DNA of 64,000 nt from Bicyclus anynana (GCF_947172395.1 NC_069083.1:11626501-11690500), one strand, 5' to 3'; counted from the stretch's first letter, positions 11,246-22,352 are shown. Numbers and translations: made by a program. Notes: generated by a model from the sequence alone, not told the origin.

Positions 11246-11735
11246 TCGAGTGTGAAACGTTAAAGTATAATCTCACGTCAAAGGTAGTTTACTTTCATAA
11301 TGGCCACGTCCGCCATAAAAGCTTTTATAAATACACAAAGTACCCAACGGTTTGCCGAATTCGTTTCAAATTCAAATTCTCTACACATCGCTACTCATAC
11401 GTACGTGCCGACCGATATTATTATATTAAGATCCTTCCTTTGTTGGCCGAACTCTTGTGGCGCATTAAGGTAATAGAGCACTAGCGAATCACGTTACGCC
11501 CCGCGCTATTAGACGTCCTCGTCCGCCCTCCTAAGTGTATTACCGGCTATTTGTCGTGACACTGGGATCACCGGCTCATCAGAGAGACCAATGTCATCAA
11601 GGAAATTACCGACGAGCGCCAAATTAGCCTTTTATAGAGAGCGCCACTTAGTTACAGGCTGATAATGAAGCTGCTCTTAATTGAAGACAAAAGAGGTTAT
11701 AAAATGAACGGTGGTCAATTTCGTCGAAACCTCGA
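11246..11735 (+). repeat. Repeat R, copy 1 (inverted mate at 30808-31300)
   Basis: A unit of about 490 bp, nearly identical to the reverse complement of 30808-31300; I counted about seven mismatches over roughly 465 bp. It is moderately GC-rich. It contains TTATAAATACACAAAGTACC and AGACGTCCTCGTCCGCCCTC. No terminal repeats, tRNA-like boxes or domain were recognised. The open frame through it (end of 11179-11484) recurs in the mate and is probably a by-product. It could be a recent transposon or a duplicated host sequence. Confidence 0.85.
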
Positions 11736-12095
11736 ACTCTGTCAGTTTTTCTCAGTCATTCATTTCTTTAACTATATCAATATCTTTACTCTGACTATAT
11801 TATCTTTTAACCTGTATTTAGAACGGAATGAATAGTCAAAAGAAAAACGTTTGTTTTTAAACAAATACAAGGTTGACATTATTTCCAACCCGATTTTTGT
11901 GTAACGCCTGCTTGATGCCTGAAATCTGTCTAATGCGTAATCTACAGTCAAAAACCACATTAAAATAAGTTAATAACTTTATAATTAATGCTTATAAAAT
12001 AAAATATTAATGTACAAACAGCCAAAATTAAAGTAACATTAATTAAATTAAGTAAATTAGGGTCTGAGGACTTTTTTATAAAACAATATATTATA

Positions 12096-12282
12096 CTAGT
12101 CGACACCTCGTGGTTTCACCCGCATGGTTCCCGTTACCGTAAGAAAGGAGATAATGCATAGCCTTCCTCGATAGATGGGCTGTCTGAAACTGAAATAATT
12201 TTTAAAATCAGACCAGTGGTTCCTGAGATTAGCGCGTTCAAGCAAACAAACAAACTCTTCAGCTTTATAACATTAGTATAGA
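12096..12282 (-). mobile_element. Helitron-like element, family D
   Basis: In reverse: CTAG end, GTGGTTTCACCCGC, GGGCTGTCTGAAACTGA, TTCCTGAGATTAGCGCGTTC, a CAAACAAACAAAC run, then CTTTATAACATTAGTATAGA, the complement of the TCTATACTAAT start. Confidence 0.8.
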
Positions 12283-12295
12283 AAATAAAGCTCAA

Positions 12296-12380
12296 CCCAG
12301 TATTACAACTCAGGACCTAATGATTGGTTTACGGTAGTTAACCACTCGACCACTAAGACAGATGGTTAAGTAGTGGTTTA
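12296..12380 (-). mobile_element. Possible decayed tRNA-like SINE head
   Basis: The reverse complement reads TTAGTGGTCGAGTGGTTAAC and then TCATTAGGTCCTGAGTTGTAA, resembling a tRNA head with degenerate A and B boxes. The second block resembles the SINE-C promoter region. No body was identified. Confidence 0.3.
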
Positions 12381-12935
12381 TAAATAATACTTTTGTATAA
12401 CTTCCTTAAAGTTCAATGGTTAAAGAGCCAGGTATTAGCTTTCACGAAGTTATAAACTTTGCAAGGTGACTTGAGGCGGAACTCGTAAGTCTCGAGGACA
12501 TCTTATAAAAAGGAAGATACGGTCCGGAACAAACGTATTGCACCATCTTAACGGGAAGAATTACATTGTGGTCATTGGCTTGACATACCTACTACCTACT
12601 GTATGGACTAAACTTAAATACATACCGTTCTCGAGTTCTTATAATATAGAAACTTTTATTTTCAAAAGCAATGTTAAAGTAGTTCGATCAAGACAAAGGG
12701 ATAATTGGAGTTTTAGCCTGAGATTCTGGGACATAGTGTGATGATGATGACTCAAACAATCGATATGATTAATGTTAATGACCAGGATTAGCCTTATTAT
12801 GCTGTATATGAGGTGTAATACCACTGACGTACTCCGGGTTATTTCTTGAAAGGAAATCTTCCTTATCCTATGGCATTGGCCTGGAATCCAGGATTTTGCG
12901 ATCCACAATCTCACAGAACCAACAAGGTAGTTTCA

Positions 12936-13575
12936 TTTTATTTTTATTCAATGGCACGTTAGCCCGTGACTGTGATCTCACATGATGCTAAGTGACGATG
13001 CTAAGATGGGAGCGGGCGTACTTGAAAGAAGTACAAGTTTATATTTATATCCATACCTCTGACGGTTTCTACGCAACATCGTACCGAAATATCCCTAGGT
13101 GGCATGTCTTTGCCGGTAGGGTGGTAGCCACGGCCGCTGCCTACCACCATACCAGACCGTCTTTTTTTTACGTGGGGAAATCCTCATGGATACCCTCTCG
13201 CGACGGGGAGGCAAGAAGGTTATGTCGGACGTCAACCGACTAAAACCCCACGATGTTCCTACTCGCCACCTGATGACTGAGCCACGGGAACATTTCATAC
13301 ACAACCGCAACCCAGCCAGCGGCTGGCTCAATCAAGCTCTCCTGTTGTGAGATCACTTCGGAAACAATAAAAATGTCAACAATTTGAGGAATTATGTCCG
13401 GTGGGCGACAGATTCCAGAGGTCCTCGTCAAGGAGGCAAATGGTACCACCAGACCAGACCCAAGCCAATTTAGAAATTATAACATCCTAAGCTGAACCGA
13501 ACTGGGAATCGAACCCAGGTCTCTCTGTTGAAAATAATCACTATCAACTGCGTCATAGAGGTCAATTTTCGCAGG
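12936..13575 (-). mobile_element. Composite SINE: tRNA head, extra middle domain, SINE-B body
   Basis: Read in reverse, it starts with a tRNA-like head: A-box-like TGACGCAGTTG and B box GGTTCGATTCC. A middle domain of about 340 bp follows, with GGTCTGGTCTGGTGGTACCA, GAAGTGATCTCACAACAGG and GGTTTTAGTCGGTTGACGTC. It ends in the SINE-B 3' part (CTACCACCCTACCGGCAAAG, TGTGAGATCACAGTCACGGG, GAATAAAAATAAAA). It is about twice the usual SINE-B length. Open frames at 12992-13449 lie wholly inside it. Confidence 0.65.
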
Positions 13576-14105
13576 ACGCAGTTATTTTTTTTAGTATAAT
13601 TTAACAGTTATAATAACAACTGCATAAAAGTTGTTATTTTTATTTTTGCGGTTATCAAACATTACAGTTTTTTGGTAACAGTTCAGTGTATTCTGAACTA
13701 TGTTTACTGAACAAAATATTTTAGTGTATAAAACGAAACGAAGCGTTAACGTTTTTTGTGGAACACATTTCAGTAAATGGTATTGTCCGTAGTTCGAAAG
13801 GTTTAATAGTAGTTATATTGTTTGCTCTGGTGGTCAAACAATGTGGGCTGTGCGCCTCTGACAGCAAATATACGTAGGTACAATGTGGTAGAAATAATTG
13901 CTTTAAATACTTTTTGTATGCTTAAAAAAAATTTTTTTTACTGTATTCTATATTATATTGACTGAGTTTGTTGTGGTCTTCTCGGACCAAATCGAATTTA
14001 GAATTGTAACTTAATATTAAATAATGTAACTTTAATTTTAAGTTTTTGACTTTAATTATCACAATTAAATCATGAAATTTATTTTAAATACACATACATG
14101 GGAGT
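13576..14105. other. AT-rich spacer
   Basis: Contains repeated AACAGTT / TTGTTATT motifs near 13600-13680. No gene or known repeat was recognised. Confidence 0.4.
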
Positions 14106-14109
14106 AGAG

Positions 14110-14409
14110 TCGTGATAGCCCAGTGGATATGACCTCTATATTCCGGAGGGTGTGGATTCAAATCCGTTCCGGGGCATGCACCTCCAACTTTTCAGTTGTG
14201 TGTATTTAAAGAAATAAATATCACGTGTCTCAAACGGTGAAGGAAAACATCGTGAGGAAACCTACATACCAGAGAATTTTCTTAATTCTCTGCATGTGTA
14301 AAGTCTGCCAATCCGCATTGGGCCAGCGTGGTGGACTCAGGCCTAACCCCTCTCAATCTGAGAGGAGACTCGAGCTCAGCACTGAGCCAAATATGGGTTG
14401 ATAACGACG
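14110..14409 (+). mobile_element. SINE-A, near full length
   Basis: A box TAGCCCAGTGG and B-box-like GGATTCAAATCC. The CTCTGCCTCCGATTCC stretch is shortened to CTCTATATTCC. The full body and the GGGTTGATAACGACGA tail are present. ACATACAT occurs on both flanks as a possible short target duplication. Confidence 0.85.
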
Positions 14410-15007
14410 ACATACATACCTAATTGAAATAAATGAATTTTGAGTTTATAGACATAGTACAAAACAAGGAAACAAAAACAATATAACAAACAGATAAGAG
14501 AAAAAAAAAAGAAGTAGGATACAAAAAGGTTATTTTTATTAAGACCAGTATTTTAAATACACTATGCATAATTACGTATACAAAAACGATAGCGGAAAAA
14601 AGCTTGTTAAGAAAAATCAAACTGAAATAAATGAAAGAAACGTCCAAATGCAACCATTTGATATCCAATGTGGCATCTAGGCCAAACAGTATCACAGTCC
14701 GAAGTCATCTTTATAACAGTTTTAATTTCGTTTCTTCAAAAGAAAAATGCGGCAATAAAAATTGCAATTATCAAAGCAATCGGTGTATGCAGTGGTCATA
14801 GTTACTCCCGACTAACTCGGCCTGTGACTGCCCAGTCGGCTACGTATTAAACCCATAAATATTCATTATGAAGTTTCTCTTATTTTACATTCTACTGTTT
14901 ACGTTTTCACTAGGTTCTCTGTGAAACAACTGTTACTCTGACTATAGCCGGTAATGTAATAAATCTTTTATTATAGTGGAGAAATACTGTTTTATAGATA
15001 ACTAGCT

Positions 15008-15569
15008 GACGCCTGCGGATTCGTCCGCGAGAATCTTTACTACTACCCTAATACCCACTCTACAGCTACCCTACCATACAGGGGATGAGTAGGAACTCAA
15101 CCCTTCCCTACCCTACCCTACCCCTGAACAGTTCATTTTCATCACGCTACGATCAATAGGAGCAGAGCAGTGAGCGGAAATGTTGGGAAAACGGGTGAAA
15201 TTACTCCATTTTTTAACCTGCCCAGGAGTGTGAAAAATAATTGTACCAAGTTTCGTTAAAATCCGTCGAGTAGTTTTTGTTTCTATAACGAACATACAGA
15301 CAGACAGACAGAAAGAGAGACAGACAGACAGACAAAAATTTTACTGGTTGCATTTTTGGCATCAGTATCGATCATTAATCACCCCCTGATAGTTATTTTG
15401 GAAATATATTTCATGTACAGGATTGACCTCTCTACAGACAGACAGACAAAAATTTTACTTGTTGCATTTTTGGCATCAGTATCGATCACTAATCAACCCC
15501 TGATAGTTATTTTGGAAATATATTTCATGTACAGGATTGACCTCTCTACAGATTTATTATAAGTATAGA
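15008..15569 (-). mobile_element. Helitron-like element with tandemly duplicated segment
   Basis: In reverse it begins TCTATACTTATAATAAATC and ends CGCAGGCGTCAGCTAG before T. A segment of about 111 bp (15325-15435) is repeated at 15436-15546, running from AGACAGACAGACAAAAATTT to GACCTCTCTAC. This duplication creates the 68-codon open frame at 15356-15562. CCCTACCCTACCCTACCC at 15105-15122 and a GACA run at 15298-15335 are microsatellite-like. Confidence 0.75.
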
Positions 15570-15716
15570 TAGATAACAATACATAACCTCCTCGCGATCC
15601 ATGTATGCATACTTTGCCAAGGGACCATAGTGATGCCTATGCATATACCTTCTGTTATTGCTTAGTATTTTATTCATACTCACTACGCAACTCTAATTAG
15701 GAAAGTTTACTAAACG

Positions 15717-16020
15717 CCGTGATAGCCCAGTGGATATGACCTCTGCCTCCGATTCCTGAGGGTGTGGGTTCGAATCCGGTCCGGGGTATGCACCTCCAAC
15801 TTTTCAGTTGTGTGCATTTTAAGAAATTAAATATCACGTGTCTCAATCGGTGAAGGAAAACATCGTGAGGAAACCTGCATACCAGAGAATTTTCTTAATT
15901 CTCTGCGTGTGAAGTCTACCAATCCGCATTGGGCCAGTGTGGTGGACTATTGGCCTAACCCCTCTCATTCTGAGAGGAGACTCGAGCTCAGCAGTGAGCC
16001 GAATATGGGTTGATGACGAC
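15717..16020 (+). mobile_element. SINE-A, full length, well preserved
   Basis: Best-preserved internal promoter of the family here: A box TAGCCCAGTGG (15723-15733) and B box GGTTCGAATCC (15767-15777). The body is complete. Flanks ACTAAACGCC and ACTAAGCGCC look like an imperfect target duplication. Confidence 0.9.
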
Positions 16021-16025
16021 TAAGC

Positions 16026-16618
16026 GCCCGGCTATAGTAAAATATGTCTTAGCCAAGAAATTATTGCTATCTTACCTATCGGCGACTAATTTTTAATAGG
16101 GGACGATTTCATTGAGGACGTTAGTTCAGAGAGCGGGAACCCAACGCATGAACTCTCATAGTTGAATCCCCGCTTCATTGAAAATACTCTTTAAGTGATT
16201 CAAGAACCTGCGTTATGGTTAGCTGATTAGCCAAGTTGAAGGAAATAAACTTGCCATGAGAAAACAAAGGATAGTGGAGTCATACTTACTAAAAGTCCGT
16301 GGTGTACCAAATCGAACCATGGAAAACCTTTTGTAACAACCGTGAGGACCTGTCATATTAGTAGAGATGATTGTTAACGATGTTTCTTCTCCATCTCTCT
16401 CTATAGTACCTATCGTGTTAAAAATACGTACAGCTTAATGACATTTCTAGGGTATAGACTGCGTTTCATAAAAACGGCGTCCAAAAGATGCCCCCAATAC
16501 TAAGCGGAGAGCAAATATTGACAAGTTATAATAGAATCTTCCTTAAAATCCATGAGCCGAGTGGTCAATGAATCTATAACCGTAAGTACAATATATTAGA
16601 TGTCGTTGATACAGATGA
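16026..16618. other. Spacer, nothing recognised
   Basis: Moderate GC with no open frame or known repeat. A weak inverted match (GTTCAGAGAG / CTCTCATAGTTGAA) lies near 16125-16165. Confidence 0.4.
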
Positions 16619-16624
16619 ATTCGA

Positions 16625-16924
16625 GACTTCAATCTCACCTGATGGTAAGTGATGATGTAATCTAAGATGGAAGCGGGCTAACTTGTTAGGAGGAGGATGA
16701 AAATCCACACTCCTTTCGGTTTCTACACGACATCGTACCGGAACGCTAAATCGCTTGGCGGTACGTCTTTGTCGGTAGGGCGGTAACTAGCCACGGCCGA
16801 AGCCTCCCACCAGCTAGACCTGGACCAATTAAGAAAACCTCAATCGGCCCAGCCGGGGATCGAACCCAGGACCTCCGTCATTAACTCCACCCACATCCGC
16901 GCATACCACTGCGCCACGGAGGCC
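16625..16924 (-). mobile_element. SINE-B with intact promoter boxes, tail missing
   Basis: Reverse reading: the head has A box TGGCGCAGTGG and B box GGTTCGATCCC, followed by the full body. The A-rich tail and the AGGGCTAACTTG block are lost (the copy ends at GAGATTGAAGT). The anticodon-loop region reads ATGTGGGTGGAG in place of the usual TTTACAAAACG. Confidence 0.85.
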
Positions 16925-17574
16925 GTCGAAACTCAGACTTTCGAGTAGTAAAACATTTTAGAAGCATCAATTAGTAAATAACAACAATTGTTCTTCATCT
17001 ATCATCCATTACTCAATTCAATTTAAACATTGTAATGCCTTATATGAACTTTACTAATCATCTTAGTAACTTTTAAACAAATTCAAGGCCAATCAGTTGC
17101 GGTATCAAAGAGGCGCCGACTTAATTAATTACTTCAACATCTGACTTCAAAGTTTTGCTCAAACACTGAAGCGTTTTAAACAAATTGACTTTGAAATCTT
17201 CAATTTTCGAGATATTTTGAAATATTAATGTCAAGTAGTATCTATTCTGATTAATCATTATTATTATTTAATTCACAAAATAAAATAATTGGTCTTTATT
17301 AGTACTTATAATTTCTCTCATTTATTCATTACTTTTTTTATTGTTGTAATTTTCATTTATTTATTTTAATTTTTAACAATGTTAATAAAATACAATACAA
17401 TATTCAATTTAAAAAAAAATCTCCCGCTGCAGGACAATTGAGTGCTCCAGCATCCGGAATTCATGGTCGGTGTTCAGGGCTCAAGAGTGAGGAACCTCCT
17501 CACAAGTATTTAATCTAATGGGCTATTAACTGCAAAAAACGGTCAAGTAGTAGTCGTACACACGCATGAATGGT

Positions 17575-17806
17575 TCCGTACTATTATCTATAAATACAGC
17601 ATCTATAATAACTTTTGTTGTATATAGGAAATATTCATTTTACTCGGTTTTTAGTATTTGTTGTTACAGCGGCAACAGAAAAACATCAGCTGCATACAAT
17701 TTTTCAACTGACAATCACAGTTATCAGATAGATGACAGACGGACGGATGAACGGACAGCGGATTCTCAGTAATAGAGTTCCGTTTTAACATTTGGATACG
17801 GAACCT
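17575..17806 (-). repeat. GGTTCCGT interspersed repeat
   Basis: In reverse: GGTTCCGTATCCAAATG, ACGGAACTCTATTACTGAGA, CCGCTGTCCGTTCATCCGTC, GATAACTGTGATTGTCAGTT, TTCTGTTGCCGCTGTAACAA. This matches a common lepidopteran interspersed repeat by memory. Related 5' ends lie at 36299-36425 and 37498-37600. Confidence 0.55.
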
Positions 17807-18012
17807 TAAAAACCGACGCATCTATTCCACAACAAAAACCAGACTCGACAAAAATACGTTGCCCCAAAACCACAGCAACCTCAAGAGATGTTGACTCTAA
17901 ACATAATAAAAGTTCTATTCATTCGATAAGTGATTGACTGCTTCAGTTCAATGACCTATAATATCAAGAAATCCAGTAAATTTATATATTTTAGGTATCT
18001 AAGTAAATAGTG

Positions 18013-18309
18013 ATAGCCCAGTAAGAGCCGTGATAGCCCAGTGGATATGACCTCTGCCTCTGATTCCGGAGGGTTTGGGTTCGAATCCGGTCCGGGCCAT
18101 GCACCTCCCACTTTTCAGTTGTGTGCATTTTAAGAAAATAAATATCACGCGTCTCAAACGGTGAAGGAAAAACATCGTGAGGAAACCTGCATACCAGAGA
18201 ATTTTTATAATTCTCATAAGTCTACGTGGTGGACTAATTGGCCTAACCCATCTCATTCTGAGAGGAGACTCGAGCTCAGCAGTGAGCCGAATATGGGTTG
18301 ATAATGATG
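18013..18309 (+). mobile_element. SINE-A with duplicated head, 12-bp target duplication
   Basis: AAGTAAATAGTG flanks the copy at 18001-18012 and 18310-18321. The first 14 bases of the head (GTGATAGCCCAGTA, sharing its first bases with the target copy) occur twice before the intact A box, then B box GGTTCGAATCC. The GCCAATCCGCATTGGGCCAG block is deleted. The tail is GGGTTGATAATGATG. Confidence 0.9.
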
Positions 18310-18601
18310 AAGTAAATAGTGTCCATTACGAAGAAAATGGTGAGATTATTGAAAGTTGTTGTTAGTTATAGTTTCTGAATCTTTCCGTAGTCGGAATACG
18401 TGGCTTCCGAGTGAGATTTGTGCGTTTGTTGGAAACTTCTTCATAAGGCCTATTAGAGAAAAGATCAGTTGTTTCCTAAGTTTGAAGGACTTACCCAATC
18501 AGCCAGATTTTGTTACTTATCTAATAATATATAAAAATATATAATACTAGTTATTTTTCTATTTCATGAATTTCTAATTTTTATATAAGGATAGCGTGTA
18601 G

Positions 18602-18736
18602 CAGTGGCGTGCACACCATAGATGCAAAAATGCCCTGCTTACCCTAAGACCTCATTACGAACCTGTATTGCGATAGGAATTTTCCATGTTGTAACTATAA
18701 TGCATGCCCTAGTTAAAGACCCTGTGCACGCCACTA
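18602..18736 (+). mobile_element. hAT-like MITE, 8-bp target duplication
   Basis: 135 bp. Termini are CAGTGGCGTGCACA and TGTGCACGCCACTA (13 of 14 complementary). The 8-bp GCGTGTAG is duplicated exactly at 18594-18601 and 18737-18744. The CAGTGGCG-type end plus 8-bp duplication fits the hAT superfamily. No transposase; mobilisation would be in trans. A relative is at 4742-4890. Confidence 0.85.
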
Positions 18737-18856
18737 GCGTGTAGATATATCAGCAGAAATATAAGAAATATATAACACTCACCAATTCACCATCCCCTGT
18801 CTGACATGTTTTCCATACGCCCACTTAACAATCTATGATCAATTATTTACACTCGT

Positions 18857-19156
18857 TATCAACACATATTCGGCTCACTACTGAGCTCGAGTCTCCTCTC
18901 AGAATGAGAGGGGTTAGGCCAATAGTCCACCGCGCTGGCCCAATGCGGATTGGCAGACTAAACACGCAGAGAATTAAGAAAATTCTCTGGTATGCAGGAT
19001 TCCTCACGATGTTTTCCTTCACCGTTTGAGACACGTGATATTTAATTTCATAACATGCACACAACTGAAAAGTTGGAGGTGCTTGCCCCGGACCGGATTC
19101 GAACCCACACCCTTCGGAATCGGAGGCAGAGGTCATATCCACTGGGCCATCACGGC
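18857..19156 (-). mobile_element. SINE-A, full length
   Basis: Reverse reading shows A box TGGCCCAGTGG (one change from TAGCCCAGTGG), B box GGTTCGAATCC, and the full body to TTGATAACGAG. The minus-strand open frame 18843-19163 lies entirely within it. Confidence 0.9.
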
Positions 19157-19326
19157 TATTCAATTACACTACAAAACATTATTGCACAAAACCACTAACA
19201 TGACAAAACATCGTGACAGATGCGAGACTGTAAGAACATTGCGTAACCCAGATCTAAACACAAGCCACCAATTACACTCTTATTCATACTATCACTATCA
19301 TAACAAAAGACAAATACTAATAAATA

Positions 19327-19390
19327 ATATTATTTTTCCCTTTTTAGTTTCGTGGGTAGGTACGTTAATGTTTTGAAGTCGAATGTGTTA
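19327..19390 (-). mobile_element. Solo end of the AACCGACTTC foldback family
   Basis: TTATTTTTCCCTTTTTAGTT, CGTGGGTAGGTACGTT and TTTTGAAGTCGAATGTGTT parallel the right arm of the element at 43474-44543. No partner arm is found nearby. Confidence 0.5.
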
Positions 19391-20110
19391 TCGCCGCGTT
19401 GCAACGACATGCGGTATGGACGGCTTCAGTGTGCTCGTGGCGTTCGAGCCGTCCACATCTCTTGTTGTGTAATTATCTTTATAATCTCTCTATGGGTTAC
19501 TTGGGATAGGCGGGGAGAGCGACTTGAGTGGAAAAGGGGAGTGTCTGTTAACAGTCAAAGGATTCTTTAACCCTACACACATCGTTCACAAGTGCGTGAC
19601 TTCACTCAAGGTCACTCTGCCATTCTTGGGTCTTATTTTGGTTACAGTTTGATTTGTTAATTAAGTTGTCCTGACAAATGTTGTGAATCATAACCTTTGT
19701 TCGATATTAGTTTTATAGTGCAATGTCAGTCTTACATTAACAAAATAGAGCTATCTTACACTATAGGTACTAGTACTATCAGTGAAATACCACAAACAAT
19801 GTTGTAAACTGCAAAGCCAACTCTCAATACACTGTCTCCGTCCGATATTAATTAACTTGCACTAGACGCATCCCCAACTGACAGCAAATATTGTGTCAGT
19901 GGCCAGTGTGTGTGCGTCCGTCCGACCGTGAGTCATCCGTGCCCAATAGTCCGACAATGAATTGTGGTGAAACAGAAACTTGTCAGCGGACATTGTTACA
20001 ACGAGGGAGGTCTGTGATTAGACTGATGATAATGTCATGGAGATTCAAGGTGTCATGCACAATACTGTATTCGAAACCTACAATCTGACATCAATTATGA
20101 CATTAAACTA
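19391..20110. other. Spacer with a CpG-richer patch
   Basis: 19380-19460 is CpG-rich relative to its neighbours, with GGACGGCT/AGCCGTCC 21 nt apart. No TATA, open frame with coding character, or known repeat was identified. Confidence 0.35.
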
Positions 20111-20113
20111 ATA

Positions 20114-20470
20114 CTAGTGGATGGCTGCGACTCTGTTCGCATGAAATTTTGTGTTAAAATGGTTTAAATGTAGGTTAATCTTTTACTTTAAGTTTTTAAC
20201 CGGACTCGGCAGTGCTGTGAATGCTTGTAAAAGATGGCTGCAGTAGTCCAAGTATTATGTAACTGACTTATATATAATGTTTTCTGCTGTCATTGTTGGC
20301 ATTACAAATAAATAAATAAATTATGTTTAATAAATACATATCCCAGGGGAACTGTGATTTTTACCTTATGTGTTAACCCAGAGTAAAATCGCATTGATCG
20401 CAGGGTTGCAAGCCGCAGCGTAAATAAGGAATAAACATACACACACACAAACTTTCACTTTTATAATATT
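20114..20470 (-). mobile_element. Helitron-like family E copy, split by an insertion
   Basis: CTAGTGGATGGCTGCGACTC at 20114 is the 3' hairpin end in reverse. The rest of the element (GGGGAACTGTGATTTTTACC, TTAACCCAGAGTAAAATCGC, ACTTTCACTTTTATAATATTA) resumes at about 20340. Intervening DNA at about 20160-20335 ends GGCATTACAAATAAATAAATAAA and may be a LINE 3' end. Confidence 0.6.
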
Positions 20471-20471
20471 A

Positions 20472-20694
20472 CTAGCGGACATCCGCGACTTCGTCCGCGT
20501 GGAATTAAATTTTTCAAAAATTCCACGGGAACCATGGGATTTTCCGGGATGAAAAGTATGTGTGTTAATTCAGATTAAAATCTATTTGCATTACAAATTT
20601 CAGCCAATTCGCTTCAGTAGCCTCAGCGTAAAAGAGGAAGAAACATACACACTTACAAACAAACTTTCACCTTTAAAATATTACTGTGGTTAAA
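20472..20694 (-). mobile_element. Helitron-like family E, abutting copy
   Basis: CTAGCGGACATCCGCGACTT to ACCTTTAAAATATTACTG. It starts within 2 bases of the previous copy's terminus and has the same orientation, so this is a head-to-tail pair. Confidence 0.8.
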
Positions 20695-20868
20695 GTATGT
20701 GAGGGTGTAGAGGGTAATCTGCAGATCTAATAAACCAACTACTAAACAAAAATAAATATTTTACCATTAGAAAGCCACGGTATTTGTGAGTGTCTTAATC
20801 TATAGATTTTGATCCCGTATTTTCACGGGGACGGTATGAACTATTATGAAGTTGAATCCGCTGCTAGT
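20695..20868 (+). mobile_element. Helitron-like family N
   Basis: GAGGGTGTAGAGGGTAATCT, ATTAGAAAGCCACGGTATTT, GTGAGTGTCTTAATCTATAG, GATCCCGTATTTTCACGGGG and an end near CCGCTGCTAG before T. It follows directly on the family E pair. Confidence 0.6.
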
Positions 20869-21201
20869 TTTAATTATTTCATTAGATAATGTACTAATCT
20901 TGTAAGCGAGGTATGCTCACAAGATTAGTCCTTAGTAGATCCTTCTCTTTTTTTACTCTCTACGTATAAAATGTAGGCAAACATTAAAGTAAGACAGTTG
21001 AAAGTTTCGTGTGATAATGCTCTTTGAACGTTAATTTTCATAACTTCGTGTAGCGTAATTTTCGTGGTCATAATCACGCCCGCGGGTATTTATTTAATGG
21101 GCGTTAAGATGAACTAAAATGTACTTAATTTAGTAAGGATTATAGCAAAACTACAAAATATTATCTAAATGTTGTGTCCGCAGTGGAAAAACATCATACG
21201 T

Positions 21202-21250
21202 GTTGCATAAACATTCGCTGATTTTACGAATCAGCGAATGTTATTGCAAC
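21202..21250. repeat. Hairpin, 22-bp arms
   Basis: Arms 21202-21223 and 21229-21250 match at 20 of 22 positions around a 5-base loop. Not associated with a recognised element. Confidence 0.85.
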
Positions 21251-21496
21251 TGTAAAAGAGGTTTGTGTTTTTGGTTGTGTAAATACTTAATAGAGCCCTA
21301 TTTTTTTTTTAATTCTATGTTTTATAGCAATATTTTTTCTAATTTATAAAATATGAACAGAAGTGTTATTACACAAGAAATTCTTATTTAATTAATATTT
21401 ACTGATTGAACGAATGATTTACCACCAAAATATAAACTAAGAAAAAGAACTTCTAAGTTAGCGGAGTATTTCAGTTAGCGGTTAATCTGTATTTTC

Positions 21497-21694
21497 AACC
21501 AACTTCAAAAAAAGGAGCAGAGAGTATGTTTTTTTTTATTGTTTGTTGTAAATTTCTTTATTTGAAAATCCTTTTTTTGTTTTTAAAGAGTATTTATTAT
21601 ACTTCCAGATTAGTAACATTTAATTTTTATGAAAATCGGTTTCGTAAATTTGTGTTAAAATAAAAAAAACTGAAATACGTTTTTGAAGTCGGTT
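21497..21694. mobile_element. Short internally deleted AACCGACTTC element
   Basis: Left end AACCAACTTCAAAAA (21497-), right end TTTTGAAGTCGGTT (to 21694). The 198-bp interior is AT-rich and unlike the 43.5-kb relative, so it is a deletion derivative. Confidence 0.6.
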
Positions 21695-22001
21695 CCATTT
21701 TTGTGTTAAAATGATTATTCTGTATCAAAAGAACTATCATAGAAAACTGTAGGGAGTGAGCTCTAATTGAAAAATGTCATCGGAAGCTATTACTTCGCTA
21801 GATGGATATCTTTGTATGTGCGACCGATAGCAGATAGCGTGTCAGTCATTCACGGTGTCCATCCATCCATCCATCCATTCTGTCGTGGGATATCCATACC
21901 TGATACTCAGATAGTTCGCATTCAATTTCCGTTAGCGCACCGTACTGTCGAAAATTTGTTAAAGGGTGTATCGAAAGTAAATAACGACGGGAAATTTTGA
22001 C

Positions 22002-22308
22002 GGCCTCCGTGGCGCAGTGGTATGCGCGTTGGATTTACAAAACGGAGGCCCTGGGTTCGGTCCCCAGCTAGGCAGATTGAGATTTTCTTAATTGGTCCAG
22101 GTCTGGCTTGTGAGAGACTTCGCCCGTGGTAAAGACGTACCGCCAAGCGATTTAGCGTTCCGGTACGATGTCGAGTAGAAACCGAAAGGTGTGAGTGTGG
22201 ATTTTCATCCTCCTTCTAACAAGTTAGCCCGCTTCCATCTTAGACTGCATCATCACTTACCATCAGGTGAGATTGTAGTCAAGGGTTAACTTGTAAAGAA
22301 TAAAATAA
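22002..22308 (+). mobile_element. SINE-B, near full length
   Basis: A box TGGCGCAGTGG and B box GGTTCGGTCCC (one change). About 16 bp is lost in the CTTCGGCCGTGGCTAGTTACC part of the body. The A-rich tail AAGAATAAAATAA is present. Confidence 0.9.
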
Positions 22309-22352
22309 CGTTAACTTGATTTTAACATATTAATATTAAGAAGACGTTAATT

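Noticed and set aside
11179..11484. 101-codon frame, recurring at 31061-31297
   Set aside because: Conserved only because the 490-bp repeat is nearly identical as DNA. No codon-position bias can be judged from seven differences.
12639..12914. 91-codon minus-strand frame
   Set aside because: Low-complexity translation with no domain. A competing frame on the plus strand is equally long.
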